A stretch of 64,000 bases of DNA from an uncultured Flavobacteriales bacterium (GCA_905479105.1 CAJQLE010000001.1:1-64000); one strand, 5' to 3'. Numbered from the stretch's first letter, positions 16,897-26,354 are shown. The notes: generated from the letters alone by a model not told the origin. A program made the numbers and translations.

Positions 16897-19874
16897 AAGC
16901 TCAACTTTCTTCTAATGTTCATTAAGTTCAATTTATTAAAATCAATTTCAAATCGAACAAGATCTCCAAAATCATATCTATTAGCATCAATTTCTGTTTG
17001 AATATTGCTGGAGTAAACTAAAGGAAAATATACCTTAAATATCTCCTTTAATACAGAAATGTACAATCCACCGTCCGAAACAAGAACATTATTAGCCGAA
17101 TAACCTACATCACCGAAGAGCCCAATTGGAAATTTACCAAATTTAAGTTCTGCATTATAGGCAACTAATCCTTGATTAGAGTTTCCATTTGCTATAGGAG
17201 TTTTAAACCCTCCATGATTTCTTGTAAGCTGATTATCAAATACAGAATTGGTTCCTGATCGATCAATGAAAAGAGCGTCAAATGCATAATCGTTTTTACC
17301 CGTTTGACCATCCATTCTCCAATTGTATTTAGGATGCGTTGTGTTATTATTCAAAAAATATCCTGCAAACACTCTTGATCGTAATGCAATAACTTCTGTT
17401 ACACGCCATTTATTATCAATCTCCATCGATGTCCTCAAGAAATCAACATGCTGTTCTGCGTCAATTGAAAAATCGGTTCTAAAAACTGGATGTTTGAACT
17501 GGGCTGAATAGTTGGTCCGATTGAAGATATTCATCACATTACGCTTAGCGTCTTTTGTAAGATTAAATTCATCTTCATTGATAATTACCGAGCTGAATGT
17601 TAATTCGTGCGTCCAATATCCATTATAACTCGGTGGGCGAAAAGACAACCTAACATACGGCTCAATCCTTGAGAAACTAAGATCTGGTAAAGACTTATCA
17701 TACGTACTAACGAAGCGCTTAGCTTTTACCCCAAAGTCTAGTGACTCAAATGAAGATGCTGTGGGAGTTAGCATATAATAGGCCTCTGCAAAGCCTACCA
17801 GCTGATTTGCTCGAGTAGAATACATTGGTGAGATTAAGTAATTGAATTTCTTAACGGGCAGGATAGAATTATAAAACGAAATCCCAGGCATGAATCCATT
17901 GGGAACATTCGCTGCAAACGTTGGTATCCATGAAACTTGATTCTGTCTAGGATCTTCAATGGTGCCCCCAAGACTAATCTTTAAAGGCTCTATACGTGGC
18001 AAAACACCTCCAACCTTAGTGTAATTATTATCCCGCTTAATCTCTGGCATTATCCAAAACGGATCTATCTCAACCCTACTTAACCCGGGCTTCAGATCTA
18101 TCACGGTATCATTTTGAAACCCATCGATCCATACACTATCAATCAACTGATTATCAATAAAATAGCCAAGTTGAACAGGGGAAACCACTTGACCTTTATT
18201 AATGATTTTTAATTTTGATTGATTCTTTATATACCTAATCCTCCCGATTTTATAATCAAGTTTTGCTGTCGTTTTTATTACATCATTTTCAAGCCAAGTA
18301 AAATTCTTACCCGTCTCTTGATTTAATACTTCAAAGAAATCATTGGGTTGTGGATGCTTAAATTTAAACTCCTCAAAGTATGACTGCATTACCTGATCCA
18401 TATCTTGATCGCCAAGGTAACTTCTCAAATAATTAAAGAAAACAGCACTCTTTGAGTAAACAATTGTACCATAATTAATCATGGAAAAATTGCTTGATGA
18501 AATACTCAATGGCTGATCCATATTCGCTCTTGCAGAAAGCAAATAAGAAAAGTAATGAAGGTCTTTCATACCATACTTAGAAATTCCTACCCGATCCAAA
18601 AGCTTCGATGATTTATCCCCAAAAAACAACACGCCTTTTGGATATTTCGTGCTTAAATAGCGTTGTTCGTTATAGCTATTCAATCCTTCATCCATCCATG
18701 CAAAATCACGCTCATTGCTCCCTAGAATACCATAAAACCAATTGTGACCTACTTCATGCATTATGACCGTTTCCAATGAGACGGATGATTGAGCATCACC
18801 TATAACCGTAACATTGGGATATTCCATCCCTCCACCAGCGCTTATTGTACCATCTATAGCTGTTGCCTGCTTATAAGGATAATCACCATTCCAAAGCGAG
18901 TAATAATAGATCGCATCTCTCATGTACTCGATACTTCGATTCCATAGAGACGCTTTTTTATTCGCAAACATTGTCCAAACCGTAACACTATCAGAAGAGT
19001 GAGGCGGAGAAACACTTCCTTTTAATACATGAAATCGCTTATCAGCAAACCAAGCAAAGTCATGCACGTTATCTTGAAAATAATGGAGTGTCTTGAAATC
19101 AGGAGAGCTCTCTGGGAAATCCAATACTTCTGAATACTCACTCCAAGAGTTTTCCTTTTGACGCTGACTAAGCCAATTCTTTGTGACTAAGTTTAAACTA
19201 TCCAGTCTGTCGATTTCACTTGAAGTTTGTAAATCTCCAGTAGCGCCAACCGTGTAATTTTCTGGCAATGTAATCTTAACGTCATACGAACCAAATTCAG
19301 AGTAAAACTCTCCAATTGTCAAATATGGCATACCATGCCACCCTGTTTGGTCATAAACCGCAGGTTTTGGATACCACTGGGTAATTTGAAAACTTTCACC
19401 TACGTAACCCAACCTGGAAATCTCTCCTGAAGGAATTTTCACTCGAAAAGGAGTCTCAATTAATACTTGACTTTTTGGAAGAAGAGGTTTTTCAAGTTTG
19501 AGTGTACAGATATCGACATAGTCTTTGTTCAGCTCCCATGCACAAGGCAATCCATCCAATGTAAATGCCAAACTATCCATATCGCCCATTTCATGAGGAG
19601 TAGCAAAATACAAGCTCGTCTCCCCCATTCGAGTTAATTGCTTAGCGAGCGAAGTTCGCTTGTTCGAATAGGCTTTTGGCCAGAGGTGAAAAATCAGGAA
19701 GTCTAACGTATCAGGACTATTGTTGGTATATTCAACAGATTCAAAGCCTCTTAAAATGTGGTTTGAATCATCAAGCTCAACCTCAATGGCATAGTCTACA
19801 TGCTGCTGCCAATAATCCTGAGCATTGACTATTGCAACCTGACAGAAAAAAAAAAAGAAGACGACAGCCCTCAT
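16893..19874 (-). CDS. M1-family metallopeptidase fused to a putative outer-membrane beta-barrel
   Basis: The 993-residue protein starts with a signal peptide (MRAVVFFFFFCQVAIVNAQ). The M1 catalytic domain follows, with GGGMEYP (about 347-353) in the GAMEN position, HEVGH at 373-377 and the third zinc ligand Glu396 in WMDEGLNSYNE. After about residue 620 the sequence changes to alternating aromatic strands (LISPMYSTRANQLVGF, FSSVIINEDEF, ELKFGKFPIGLFGDVGY) and ends in RRKLSF, like an outer-membrane barrel. There is no T9SS domain, so the barrel may be the anchor. The signal peptide is encoded over a run of 11 T. The gene follows the thioredoxin lipoprotein gene by 3 bases. Confidence 0.82.
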   Translation of the reverse strand: MRAVVFFFFFCQVAIVNAQDYWQQHVDYAIEVELDDSNHILRGFESVEYTNNSPDTLDFLIFHLWPKAYSNKRTSLAKQLTRMGETSLYFATPHEMGDMDSLAFTLDGLPCAWELNKDYVDICTLKLEKPLLPKSQVLIETPFRVKIPSGEISRLGYVGESFQITQWYPKPAVYDQTGWHGMPYLTIGEFYSEFGSYDVKITLPENYTVGATGDLQTSSEIDRLDSLNLVTKNWLSQRQKENSWSEYSEVLDFPESSPDFKTLHYFQDNVHDFAWFADKRFHVLKGSVSPPHSSDSVTVWTMFANKKASLWNRSIEYMRDAIYYYSLWNGDYPYKQATAIDGTISAGGGMEYPNVTVIGDAQSSVSLETVIMHEVGHNWFYGILGSNERDFAWMDEGLNSYNEQRYLSTKYPKGVLFFGDKSSKLLDRVGISKYGMKDLHYFSYLLSARANMDQPLSISSSNFSMINYGTIVYSKSAVFFNYLRSYLGDQDMDQVMQSYFEEFKFKHPQPNDFFEVLNQETGKNFTWLENDVIKTTAKLDYKIGRIRYIKNQSKLKIINKGQVVSPVQLGYFIDNQLIDSVWIDGFQNDTVIDLKPGLSRVEIDPFWIMPEIKRDNNYTKVGGVLPRIEPLKISLGGTIEDPRQNQVSWIPTFAANVPNGFMPGISFYNSILPVKKFNYLISPMYSTRANQLVGFAEAYYMLTPTASSFESLDFGVKAKRFVSTYDKSLPDLSFSRIEPYVRLSFRPPSYNGYWTHELTFSSVIINEDEFNLTKDAKRNVMNIFNRTNYSAQFKHPVFRTDFSIDAEQHVDFLRTSMEIDNKWRVTEVIALRSRVFAGYFLNNNTTHPKYNWRMDGQTGKNDYAFDALFIDRSGTNSVFDNQLTRNHGGFKTPIANGNSNQGLVAYNAELKFGKFPIGLFGDVGYSANNVLVSDGGLYISVLKEIFKVYFPLVYSSNIQTEIDANRYDFGDLVRFEIDFNKLNLMNIRRKLSF

Positions 19875-19877
19875 TTT

Positions 19878-21029
19878 TTATTCACCAAAAATTTCAGCCA
19901 ACTTAGCCTCTAAAGAAGGCCCTCTCAGGTTTTTTGCTACAATATTCCCTTCAGGGTCAACAAGAAAAGTCAACGGGATTCCTTTGATTTGATACTCGGG
20001 CACAACTGAGGATTGCCAGTATTTCAAGTCGCTAATATGCTTCCATTGTAAACCATCTTGCTGAATTGCATTTAACCATGCACTGGAGTTTTTATCCAAG
20101 GACACTCCTAATATCTCAAATCCTTTATCATGGTACTTTGCATAAACTTTTCTAACATTAGGATTCTCCTTTCGACATGGCCCACACCAAGAGGCCCAAA
20201 AGTCTATTAGCACATATTGTCCTCTGAGGTCAGATAATTTCAAAACCTCACCACTAGGTTGTGGAAGAGATATTTCGGGAGCAGGAGCTCCTATGGCCAG
20301 CTTAGCTTGACTTTGAACTTGGGTTTTAATGGTTTCATAAAATTCATTTCCATCTGCCTTACCTTTCAGCGCTTCAACTACAGTTTTATAATACTGAAAA
20401 TCATTATCCATGTTAAGATTTTGAGTGGCAGCAAGTGAGGCAAGAGTACCTGGTTCTTTTGAAATGAAGTCTTTAATATCCGCATCTACGCTAACAGTAA
20501 TTTGGTTATATATAACAACTGATTCCTGAAATAGCTGCTGATTTCGAGTCATTTGAGCATTTTGAAGAACCATATTAATAGAATCACGAGCAGCCAGGAT
20601 CCCGTTCAATTCTTTTAGCTTGTTACTTTCTTTCGACCCTTCGACTTCATACGATTGGTAAATACTCGATGCGTCTGCCTTAACCTTTATCTCATCATTT
20701 GGGTAAACAATCAATACACACATATTTTGCTCCGTAAGTCCCACTCTAAAAAACCCCGGTGATGCAATTGAAAACGAAAAGGAAAAATTCCCTTGTTCAT
20801 CTGTTTGTATGGTGTCTATTCCGATAATAGCCGAAGCACCTAATTCTTGCAAAAAAACATCCTGATTTTCCGATCCTTTTAACACTCCCGATATTGAAGC
20901 CAACTTCTCTTCACTTATCTGAATAGAAGATTCAGCGTTATCTTCAGAGCTACCAGCACTTTGATTGGAACATGCAATCCCCAAAAAAACAAAGGATGCA
21001 ATGAAGAGTAAGTTTTTCTTGTTTATCAT
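19878..21029 (-). CDS. DUF4369-thioredoxin (TlpA/ResA-like) lipoprotein
   Basis: This is a membrane-anchored thiol-disulfide oxidoreductase of 383 residues. The signal peptide ends at Cys20 (VFLGIAC), a likely lipidation site. Residues of about 45-130 resemble the DUF4369 domain, then a helical linker, then an AhpC/TSA-Redoxin domain from about 248 with the catalytic WCGPC at 281-285. The cis-Pro loop is KGIPLTF. It probably keeps periplasmic cysteines reduced. It lies between gatB (4-base gap) and the M1-barrel gene (3-base gap). The thioredoxin domain closely resembles the product at 52635, sharing FWASWCGPCR and ENPNV, so the two are paralogs. Confidence 0.87.
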   Translation of the reverse strand: MINKKNLLFIASFVFLGIACSNQSAGSSEDNAESSIQISEEKLASISGVLKGSENQDVFLQELGASAIIGIDTIQTDEQGNFSFSFSIASPGFFRVGLTEQNMCVLIVYPNDEIKVKADASSIYQSYEVEGSKESNKLKELNGILAARDSINMVLQNAQMTRNQQLFQESVVIYNQITVSVDADIKDFISKEPGTLASLAATQNLNMDNDFQYYKTVVEALKGKADGNEFYETIKTQVQSQAKLAIGAPAPEISLPQPSGEVLKLSDLRGQYVLIDFWASWCGPCRKENPNVRKVYAKYHDKGFEILGVSLDKNSSAWLNAIQQDGLQWKHISDLKYWQSSVVPEYQIKGIPLTFLVDPEGNIVAKNLRGPSLEAKLAEIFGE

Positions 21030-21033
21030 AATT

Positions 21034-22497
21034 TTATTGATCTAATGCTTTCTGAATAAGTTGACTTGTGATTTTTGGGTCGGCCTTGCCTTGACTAAGC
21101 CTCATAACTTCCCCCATAAACAAACCAATGATACCTTTCTTGCCTCCCCGATACTCCTGAACCTTCTCAGGATATTTGTCCAATGCTTGCTGAATCCAAC
21201 TCTGTAGTTCGTCTTCATTCCCAACTTGTACCAATTGAAACTCCTCTGCTAATGCTCGTGCAGATTTAGATGGATGCTGAACAACAAGAGGGAATAATTG
21301 CTGAGAGGCCAAGCTTCTTCCCATCGTACCTTCATCAACCATATTAATAACTTCAGCTAATCGAATTGGTGTACAATCAAACTTATCAATCTCAATAGCC
21401 ATTTCATTCAAATAGCCCTTCACTTCTCCCATCATCCAATTCGTAGCATTTTTCGCATCAGCTACATGGTTTAATAATTCCTCAAAATAAAGTGCGAAAT
21501 ATTTGTCATCAGTAAGAACTCCAGCATCATATTCACTAAGTTTTAGTTCATCAACATACTTGCTGAACAACTCATTTGGCAAAGGAGGCATTGTGCTCTT
21601 TATACTTTGAATATATTCTTGAGAAATAGTCAATGGCTGAAGATCTGGCTCCGGAAAATAACGATAGTCATCCGCCTCTTCCTTTGTTCTCATTATTGAT
21701 GTTTCTCCTGTTGCAGCATTAAAGGTCAGCGTAACCTTCTTGATTTCACCACCATTTTCAAGCACGGAGATATGACGGTTAATCTCAAATTCAATGGCTC
21801 GTTTTACATTTCTAATACTGTTTAGGTTTTTAACCTCAACACGTGTTCCGTAAACCTTACTACCCTTTTTCATTACTGAAATGTTCGCGTCACATCTCAA
21901 ACTACCTTCTTCCATGTTTCCATCGCAAACTTCAAGGTAGCGAAAAAGCTTTCGCACTTCAGTGAGGTAGGCATATGCTTCATCGCCCGATGACATATCC
22001 GGTTCAGAGACTATCTCTAACAGAGGAACTCCGGCCCGATTCAGATCAATAAGTGTTTCAAAAGGCGATAAATCATGGATACTCTTTCCAGAATCCTCTT
22101 CCATATGAATTCTAGTCAAGCCAACATTCTTAGCTATTCCATCTGGTGTTTTGATGGATATACTTCCGCCCGTGCAAATAGGAGTGGTATCCTGAGTGAT
22201 TTGATATCCTTTTGGAAGGTCAGCATAGAAATAATTCTTTCGAGCAAATTCGTTGAGCTCACGGATATCACAATTACAAGCCAAACCTAATCTTACAGCA
22301 TATTCTGCAGATTTCTCATTCAAAACAGGAAGTGTTCCTGGATGCCCCAAACTAATTGGACTTGTATTGGTGTTTGGCAAATTTCCGTATTCATTCCTGT
22401 CGGAAGAAAACGCTTTTGATTTCGTCAATAACTGTGCGTGCACCTCCAAACCTATAACAGCTTGATATTGATCTAGAATTTCGGGACTAATTTTCAT
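21034..22497 (-). CDS. gatB: Aspartyl/glutamyl-tRNA amidotransferase subunit B
   Basis: GatB is the kinase/tRNA-binding subunit of the GatCAB complex that converts Glu-tRNA(Gln) or Asp-tRNA(Asn) to the amidated forms. Family motifs are clear: YQAVIGLEVHAQLLTKSK at the start, LGHPGTLPVLN, YADLPKGYQIT, HMEEDSGKS, DLNRAGVPLLEIVSEPD and DYRYFPEPDLQPL. The C-terminal GatB/YqeY helical domain (about 340-487) is complete. At 487 residues it is full length. gatA and gatC are not in the window. It sits 23 bases downstream of the purine nucleoside phosphorylase gene. Confidence 0.96.
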   Translation of the reverse strand: MKISPEILDQYQAVIGLEVHAQLLTKSKAFSSDRNEYGNLPNTNTSPISLGHPGTLPVLNEKSAEYAVRLGLACNCDIRELNEFARKNYFYADLPKGYQITQDTTPICTGGSISIKTPDGIAKNVGLTRIHMEEDSGKSIHDLSPFETLIDLNRAGVPLLEIVSEPDMSSGDEAYAYLTEVRKLFRYLEVCDGNMEEGSLRCDANISVMKKGSKVYGTRVEVKNLNSIRNVKRAIEFEINRHISVLENGGEIKKVTLTFNAATGETSIMRTKEEADDYRYFPEPDLQPLTISQEYIQSIKSTMPPLPNELFSKYVDELKLSEYDAGVLTDDKYFALYFEELLNHVADAKNATNWMMGEVKGYLNEMAIEIDKFDCTPIRLAEVINMVDEGTMGRSLASQQLFPLVVQHPSKSARALAEEFQLVQVGNEDELQSWIQQALDKYPEKVQEYRGGKKGIIGLFMGEVMRLSQGKADPKITSQLIQKALDQ

Positions 22498-22520
22498 GGA
22501 TGAACAAAGTTAAGGTGCTA

Positions 22521-23339
22521 TCAGATTGATGCAAGAAATGTTTTAACGATACTACTCATTTTCGGCTCTGCTTCTTTGGCAGCTTTCTGAACCTCTTCAT
22601 GGCTCACCTCTTCTACAATTCCTTCAATACCCAAATCCGTAATTATAGAAAGCGCTGCGACATCCATGCCTAAATGCTTGGCTGCAATTGCTTCAGGCAC
22701 CGTGCTCATTCCGACAGCATCAGCGCCAATAATCCTCAAATATTTATATTCTGCAGGTGTTTCAAAACAAGGACCTGAAACTCCTGCATACACCCCTTCT
22801 TGGACATCAATGGACTGAGATTTAGCTGCTAATTTCAATTTCTCAATAAAGCTTCTGTTATATGGTTCAGACATATCGGGAAATCGCGGCCCTAACCTTT
22901 CGTCATTGGGTCCAATCAGCGGATTCGATGGAAATAAATTGATGTGATCCTTAATGATCATAATGTCTCCCACTTTAAAGCTAGGATTCACTCCTCCACT
23001 TGCATTCGATAAAACAACCTGTTTCACTCCCAATTTCGCCATTACTCGAATTGGGTAAACTACATCTTCCATACTATATCCCTCATAAAAGTGAAATCGC
23101 CCCTTAAGTGCAATCACACTTTTACCCGACAATTTTCCAATAATCAATTTTCCATCATGCCCCTCAACTGTGCTCTGGGGGAAATGTGGGATGTCAGAAT
23201 ATGGTATCTGAACTTCATCTTCAATTTCATTAACGAAGCCCCCAAGACCAGTTCCCAGAATAATTCCAATGGGATGATCACAGCTTACTCTGCTGAGTAT
23301 AAATTCAGTTGTTTGTTGAATACGATCTAATAAAGTCAT
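22521..23339 (-). CDS. punA: Purine nucleoside phosphorylase (trimeric, inosine/guanosine type)
   Basis: This enzyme phosphorolyses purine nucleosides for base salvage. The phosphate-binding GTGLGG at about 29-34, the PQSTVEGHDG and LKGRFHFYEGY motifs, SNASGGVNPSF, and the purine-site segment VGMSTVPEAIAAKHLGM all match the trimeric PNP family. The length of 272 is normal. Its start overlaps the 3' end of lpxK by 35 bases, an unusual coupling of nucleoside salvage with lipid A synthesis. MTAP is a related family, but the guanosine/inosine-type motifs favour PNP. Confidence 0.92.
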   Translation of the reverse strand: MTLLDRIQQTTEFILSRVSCDHPIGIILGTGLGGFVNEIEDEVQIPYSDIPHFPQSTVEGHDGKLIIGKLSGKSVIALKGRFHFYEGYSMEDVVYPIRVMAKLGVKQVVLSNASGGVNPSFKVGDIMIIKDHINLFPSNPLIGPNDERLGPRFPDMSEPYNRSFIEKLKLAAKSQSIDVQEGVYAGVSGPCFETPAEYKYLRIIGADAVGMSTVPEAIAAKHLGMDVAALSIITDLGIEGIVEEVSHEEVQKAAKEAEPKMSSIVKTFLASI

Positions 23340-24369
23340 TTATCCTTTTTTCAAATGGCACTTGATCTTCCTCAAACATGCTCATTTCATGCATGATGCA
23401 GTATATTGGAAGATCTGCGAATTTCTCATTTTGGAGCAACTTAGAGATACGTTTTACATCTTTTTGTGTTGTAAGGATTATCTTTTTCTGATTGTCGACA
23501 TTCTCAAATCTCGATTTGATTGATTCAACATCACTTACCGAAAACCAATGATGATCACCAAACTCCAGATGTTCAACGTTATGAGCCTTAGTCTTAACCC
23601 ACTTAAGCAATTGAGAAGCGTCCGCTAGTCCTGTGAAAAGAACCACAGAAAACTCAGATAATTCGTCAGAAGACAATTCAATATTGGGGTTTTGAACCTG
23701 CCTCAATGCCCCATATATTTCATGTGCGAAGAAGACGGGTTTTTCTGACTCAGATTGAATTCGTCTAGAAACCCTAAATCTGTCTTGGAGTGATAATGAA
23801 CTCGGACATTTTGTAACCACTATAACATCCGCTCTATTCGCCAAAAACCGTGGCTCCCTTAATCTTCCAACCGGTAAAACAAAATCATCAATAAAGAGCT
23901 TATCGTAAGCTGTTAACATTACAATATATCCTGGGCTAACCTTTCTATGCTGCATTGCATCGTCAAGAAGAATAACTTGTGGTCTGCTATCCTCTGTCTG
24001 CATTAGCTTACTTATCCCTCTAACTCTCTGCTCATCCACAGCCAATAAGATAGAGGGGAAATTGGATTTTATTTGTAGTGGTTCATCTCCAATTTGTTCG
24101 GGTGAAGATTCAAGATCTCCAAGTATAAATCCTTTTGTTTTTCTCCCATAACCCCTGCTAAGTACCCCAATTCTGCTCTTCGATTGGAGCATTCCTATCA
24201 AGTATTCAATCATTGGTGTTTTCCCAGTTCCACCAACTCTTATATTACCTACAGCAATAACTGGAAAATCAAACTCAGTACTTTTTAAAACTCTAAAATC
24301 AAAGAGGATATTCCGAATTATTACGATAAGGGAATAAATTAAAGCAAATGGAATAAGTAAAAATTTCAC
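23305..24369 (-). CDS. lpxK: Tetraacyldisaccharide 4'-kinase
   Basis: LpxK phosphorylates the lipid A disaccharide precursor at the inner membrane. From the chosen GTG start the product begins with a hydrophobic anchor (MKFLLIPFALIYSLIV), then FDFPVIAVGNIRVGGTGKTP with the Walker A at about 46-51, then LLDDAMQHRKV in the family's DDxxQHR position. The C-terminal HHWFS and TTQKD segments also match. The frame is open 15 codons further up to an ATG at 24414, but those residues are polar and absent from typical LpxK, and that start would leave only 15 bases to the divergent gene. It heads a six-gene operon ending with lpxH. Confidence 0.88.
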   Translation of the reverse strand: MKFLLIPFALIYSLIVIIRNILFDFRVLKSTEFDFPVIAVGNIRVGGTGKTPMIEYLIGMLQSKSRIGVLSRGYGRKTKGFILGDLESSPEQIGDEPLQIKSNFPSILLAVDEQRVRGISKLMQTEDSRPQVILLDDAMQHRKVSPGYIVMLTAYDKLFIDDFVLPVGRLREPRFLANRADVIVVTKCPSSLSLQDRFRVSRRIQSESEKPVFFAHEIYGALRQVQNPNIELSSDELSEFSVVLFTGLADASQLLKWVKTKAHNVEHLEFGDHHWFSVSDVESIKSRFENVDNQKKIILTTQKDVKRISKLLQNEKFADLPIYCIMHEMSMFEEDQVPFEKRINDFIRSYSTNN

Positions 24370-24373
24370 CCAA

Positions 24374-24381
24374 CAAAGGTA
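24374..24381 (-). promoter_or_regulatory. Putative -7 element of the lpxK operon
   Basis: The minus strand reads TACCTTTG, an exact TAnnTTTG match, only 5 bases before the GTG start of lpxK. No TTG lies at -33. If used, the transcript would be leaderless or nearly so. Confidence 0.3.
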
Positions 24382-24429
24382 GCTTCTCCTATTATCTTTA
24401 TACGCTGATACCACTCAATTATAAACATT

Positions 24430-25530
24430 ATGACCATTCAAGAAATCATCTCATATTTAGAAGAAATTGCCCCCAAAGAATATCAAGAATCTTATGACAA
24501 TTCAAATCTAATCTGTGGTGATAAAACGCTTGAAATATCATCTGTGTTGTGCGCGCTTGATTGCACTGAAGACGTTATAGATGAGGCCATTCAGAAAAAC
24601 TGTGGATTAGTTGTAGCTCATCATCCTATCGTTTTTAAAGGCTTGAAGTCGTTAACGGGGGAGAACTATGTGGAGCGAACAATCCTAAAAGCCATCAAGA
24701 GCGATATCGCGATTTACGCCATCCACACAAACTTAGATCATAGCTGGGTTGGTGTTAACAGGATAATCGGAGAAAAGCTTGGTCTTGAAAATCTGAAAAT
24801 CCTGGCTCCAAAAGAAGCTATCCTTTATAAGCTCCATACCTATGTGCCATCGAATTCAGCAGAAAAAGTGCGAAATGCATTATTCGAAGTTGGGGCAGGC
24901 GATATTGGCGCCTATAGTAATTGCAGTTTTAATGCAGATGGATACGGAACTTTTTTAGCAGGCGATGAGGCCAAGCCCTATGTCGGTGAAAAAGGCTCGC
25001 TTCACCAAGAAAATGAGATGAGGATTGAAATAATATTTCCGAAGCACTTAAAGAGATCTGTTATTTCAGTATTAAAAGAATCACACCCCTACGAAGAAGT
25101 AGCATATGATATTGTTGCTTTGGAAAATGAGCATTCACGTATTGGTTCAGGAATGATTGGAGAGTTAAAAGAGGCTATATCAGAAAATGAATTTTTAGAG
25201 CAAGCTTCAACTGTTTTCAATCTCTCGTTAATTCGACATACAAAATTGCTCGGAAAGCCCATTAAAACTGTAGCTTTTTGCGGAGGCGCGGGCAGTTTTC
25301 TATTGAATAAAGCGATGATTAAAAAAGCAGACGCATTCATTACAGGAGACTTTAAATACCACGAGTTTTTTGACGCAGAAAACAAAATTCTCATTATGGA
25401 TATCGGACACTTTGAAAGTGAGCAGTTTACCCCTGAATTATTGAAACGATTACTAGAGAAAAAATTTCATACATTTGCCGTCCTTTTGTCAGGAGTAAAA
25501 ACAAACCCTGTACACTATTTCATTTCATAA
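24430..25530 (+). CDS. Nif3-like dinuclear metal-centre protein (GTP cyclohydrolase 1 type 2 homolog)
   Basis: The 366-residue product has the Nif3/YbgI metal motifs: VVAHHPIVFKGL (His64, His65), IHTNLDH and the C-terminal DIGHFESEQF. Between the two halves, at about residues 130-235, lies the CutA-like insert domain (LHTYVPSNSAEKVRNALFEVGAG ... HPYEEVAYDIV) seen in the long form of the family. It forms toroidal hexamers. The true activity is unsettled, and the cyclohydrolase label is only by homology. It is followed after 3 bases by the coiled-coil protein gene, a pairing common in Bacteroidota. Confidence 0.9.
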   Translation: MTIQEIISYLEEIAPKEYQESYDNSNLICGDKTLEISSVLCALDCTEDVIDEAIQKNCGLVVAHHPIVFKGLKSLTGENYVERTILKAIKSDIAIYAIHTNLDHSWVGVNRIIGEKLGLENLKILAPKEAILYKLHTYVPSNSAEKVRNALFEVGAGDIGAYSNCSFNADGYGTFLAGDEAKPYVGEKGSLHQENEMRIEIIFPKHLKRSVISVLKESHPYEEVAYDIVALENEHSRIGSGMIGELKEAISENEFLEQASTVFNLSLIRHTKLLGKPIKTVAFCGGAGSFLLNKAMIKKADAFITGDFKYHEFFDAENKILIMDIGHFESEQFTPELLKRLLEKKFHTFAVLLSGVKTNPVHYFIS

Positions 25531-25533
25531 TTT

Positions 25534-26331
25534 ATGGCGACAAAGAAAAGCGCGAAGGACGTAACAGTAGAAGAGAAACTAAGGGCATTATACCGCCTTC
25601 AGTTGATTGACGCTGCAATTGATAAAATCAGAACGGTTAGAGGTGAGCTTCCATTGGAGGTTGAGGATCTTCAAGATGAAATTGAAGGTTTGCAAACACG
25701 CTCAAACAATCTTCAAACTGAATTGGAGAGCTTGGAATCGAAAGTTTCAGAGCGTAAAAATGCAATCCTTGAGTCAAGTGATTTGATCAAGAAGTATGAA
25801 GAGCAGCAAAAAAATGTTCGTAACAATAGAGAATTTGATTCCCTTTCAAAAGAGATTGAATATCAGACGTTGGAGATTCAGCTTTCTGAGAAACGCATGA
25901 AAGAATTTGAAGCGCTGATTATCCAAAAGAAAGAAGTAATGGACGCTGCTCAGCTTAATCTTAATGAGCGTAATAAAGATCTTGATCACAAGAAATCCGA
26001 ATTAGACAGTATCATTAAAGAAACTGAAAAAGAAGAAAAAGCTCTTGTTTCGGCCTCAACTGAAGCTTCAGAAAGCATCGAAGAAAGACTTGTGATTGCT
26101 TACAATAGGATTAGAGGAAGCGTTAAAAATGGTCTTGCCGTAGTTCCTGTTGAAAGAGGTTCTTCTGGAGGTTCATTCATCAAGATTCCACCGCAAAGAC
26201 AGCTTGATATTGCTGCCCGAAAGAAAATCATAACTGACGAGCACAGTGGGCGTATCTTGGTAGACGCAGAGCTTGCTCAAGAAGAAGTTGAGAAAATAAA
26301 AGCCTTAACTCAAAAAGCAATTGTTGCTTAA
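25534..26331 (+). CDS. Coiled-coil protein of the C4-type zinc ribbon (DUF164) family, zinc ligands lost
   Basis: Residues of about 40-190 form a long coiled coil (EDLQDEIEGLQTRSNNLQ and similar heptads). The C-terminal part has the family signature IPPQRQLDIAARKKII and HSGRILVD. In typical members four Cys of two CxxC pairs bind zinc here. In this protein the positions read S211-GG-S214 and D235-EH-S238, so no zinc site remains. The family is often encoded beside Nif3, as here. Its role is unknown, and vesicle or nucleic-acid-related functions have been suggested only by analogy. A GNRA-loop terminator follows. Confidence 0.88.
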   Translation: MATKKSAKDVTVEEKLRALYRLQLIDAAIDKIRTVRGELPLEVEDLQDEIEGLQTRSNNLQTELESLESKVSERKNAILESSDLIKKYEEQQKNVRNNREFDSLSKEIEYQTLEIQLSEKRMKEFEALIIQKKEVMDAAQLNLNERNKDLDHKKSELDSIIKETEKEEKALVSASTEASESIEERLVIAYNRIRGSVKNGLAVVPVERGSSGGSFIKIPPQRQLDIAARKKIITDEHSGRILVDAELAQEEVEKIKALTQKAIVA

Positions 26332-26354
26332 TTGAACTTTTAAGACCTAGCATA

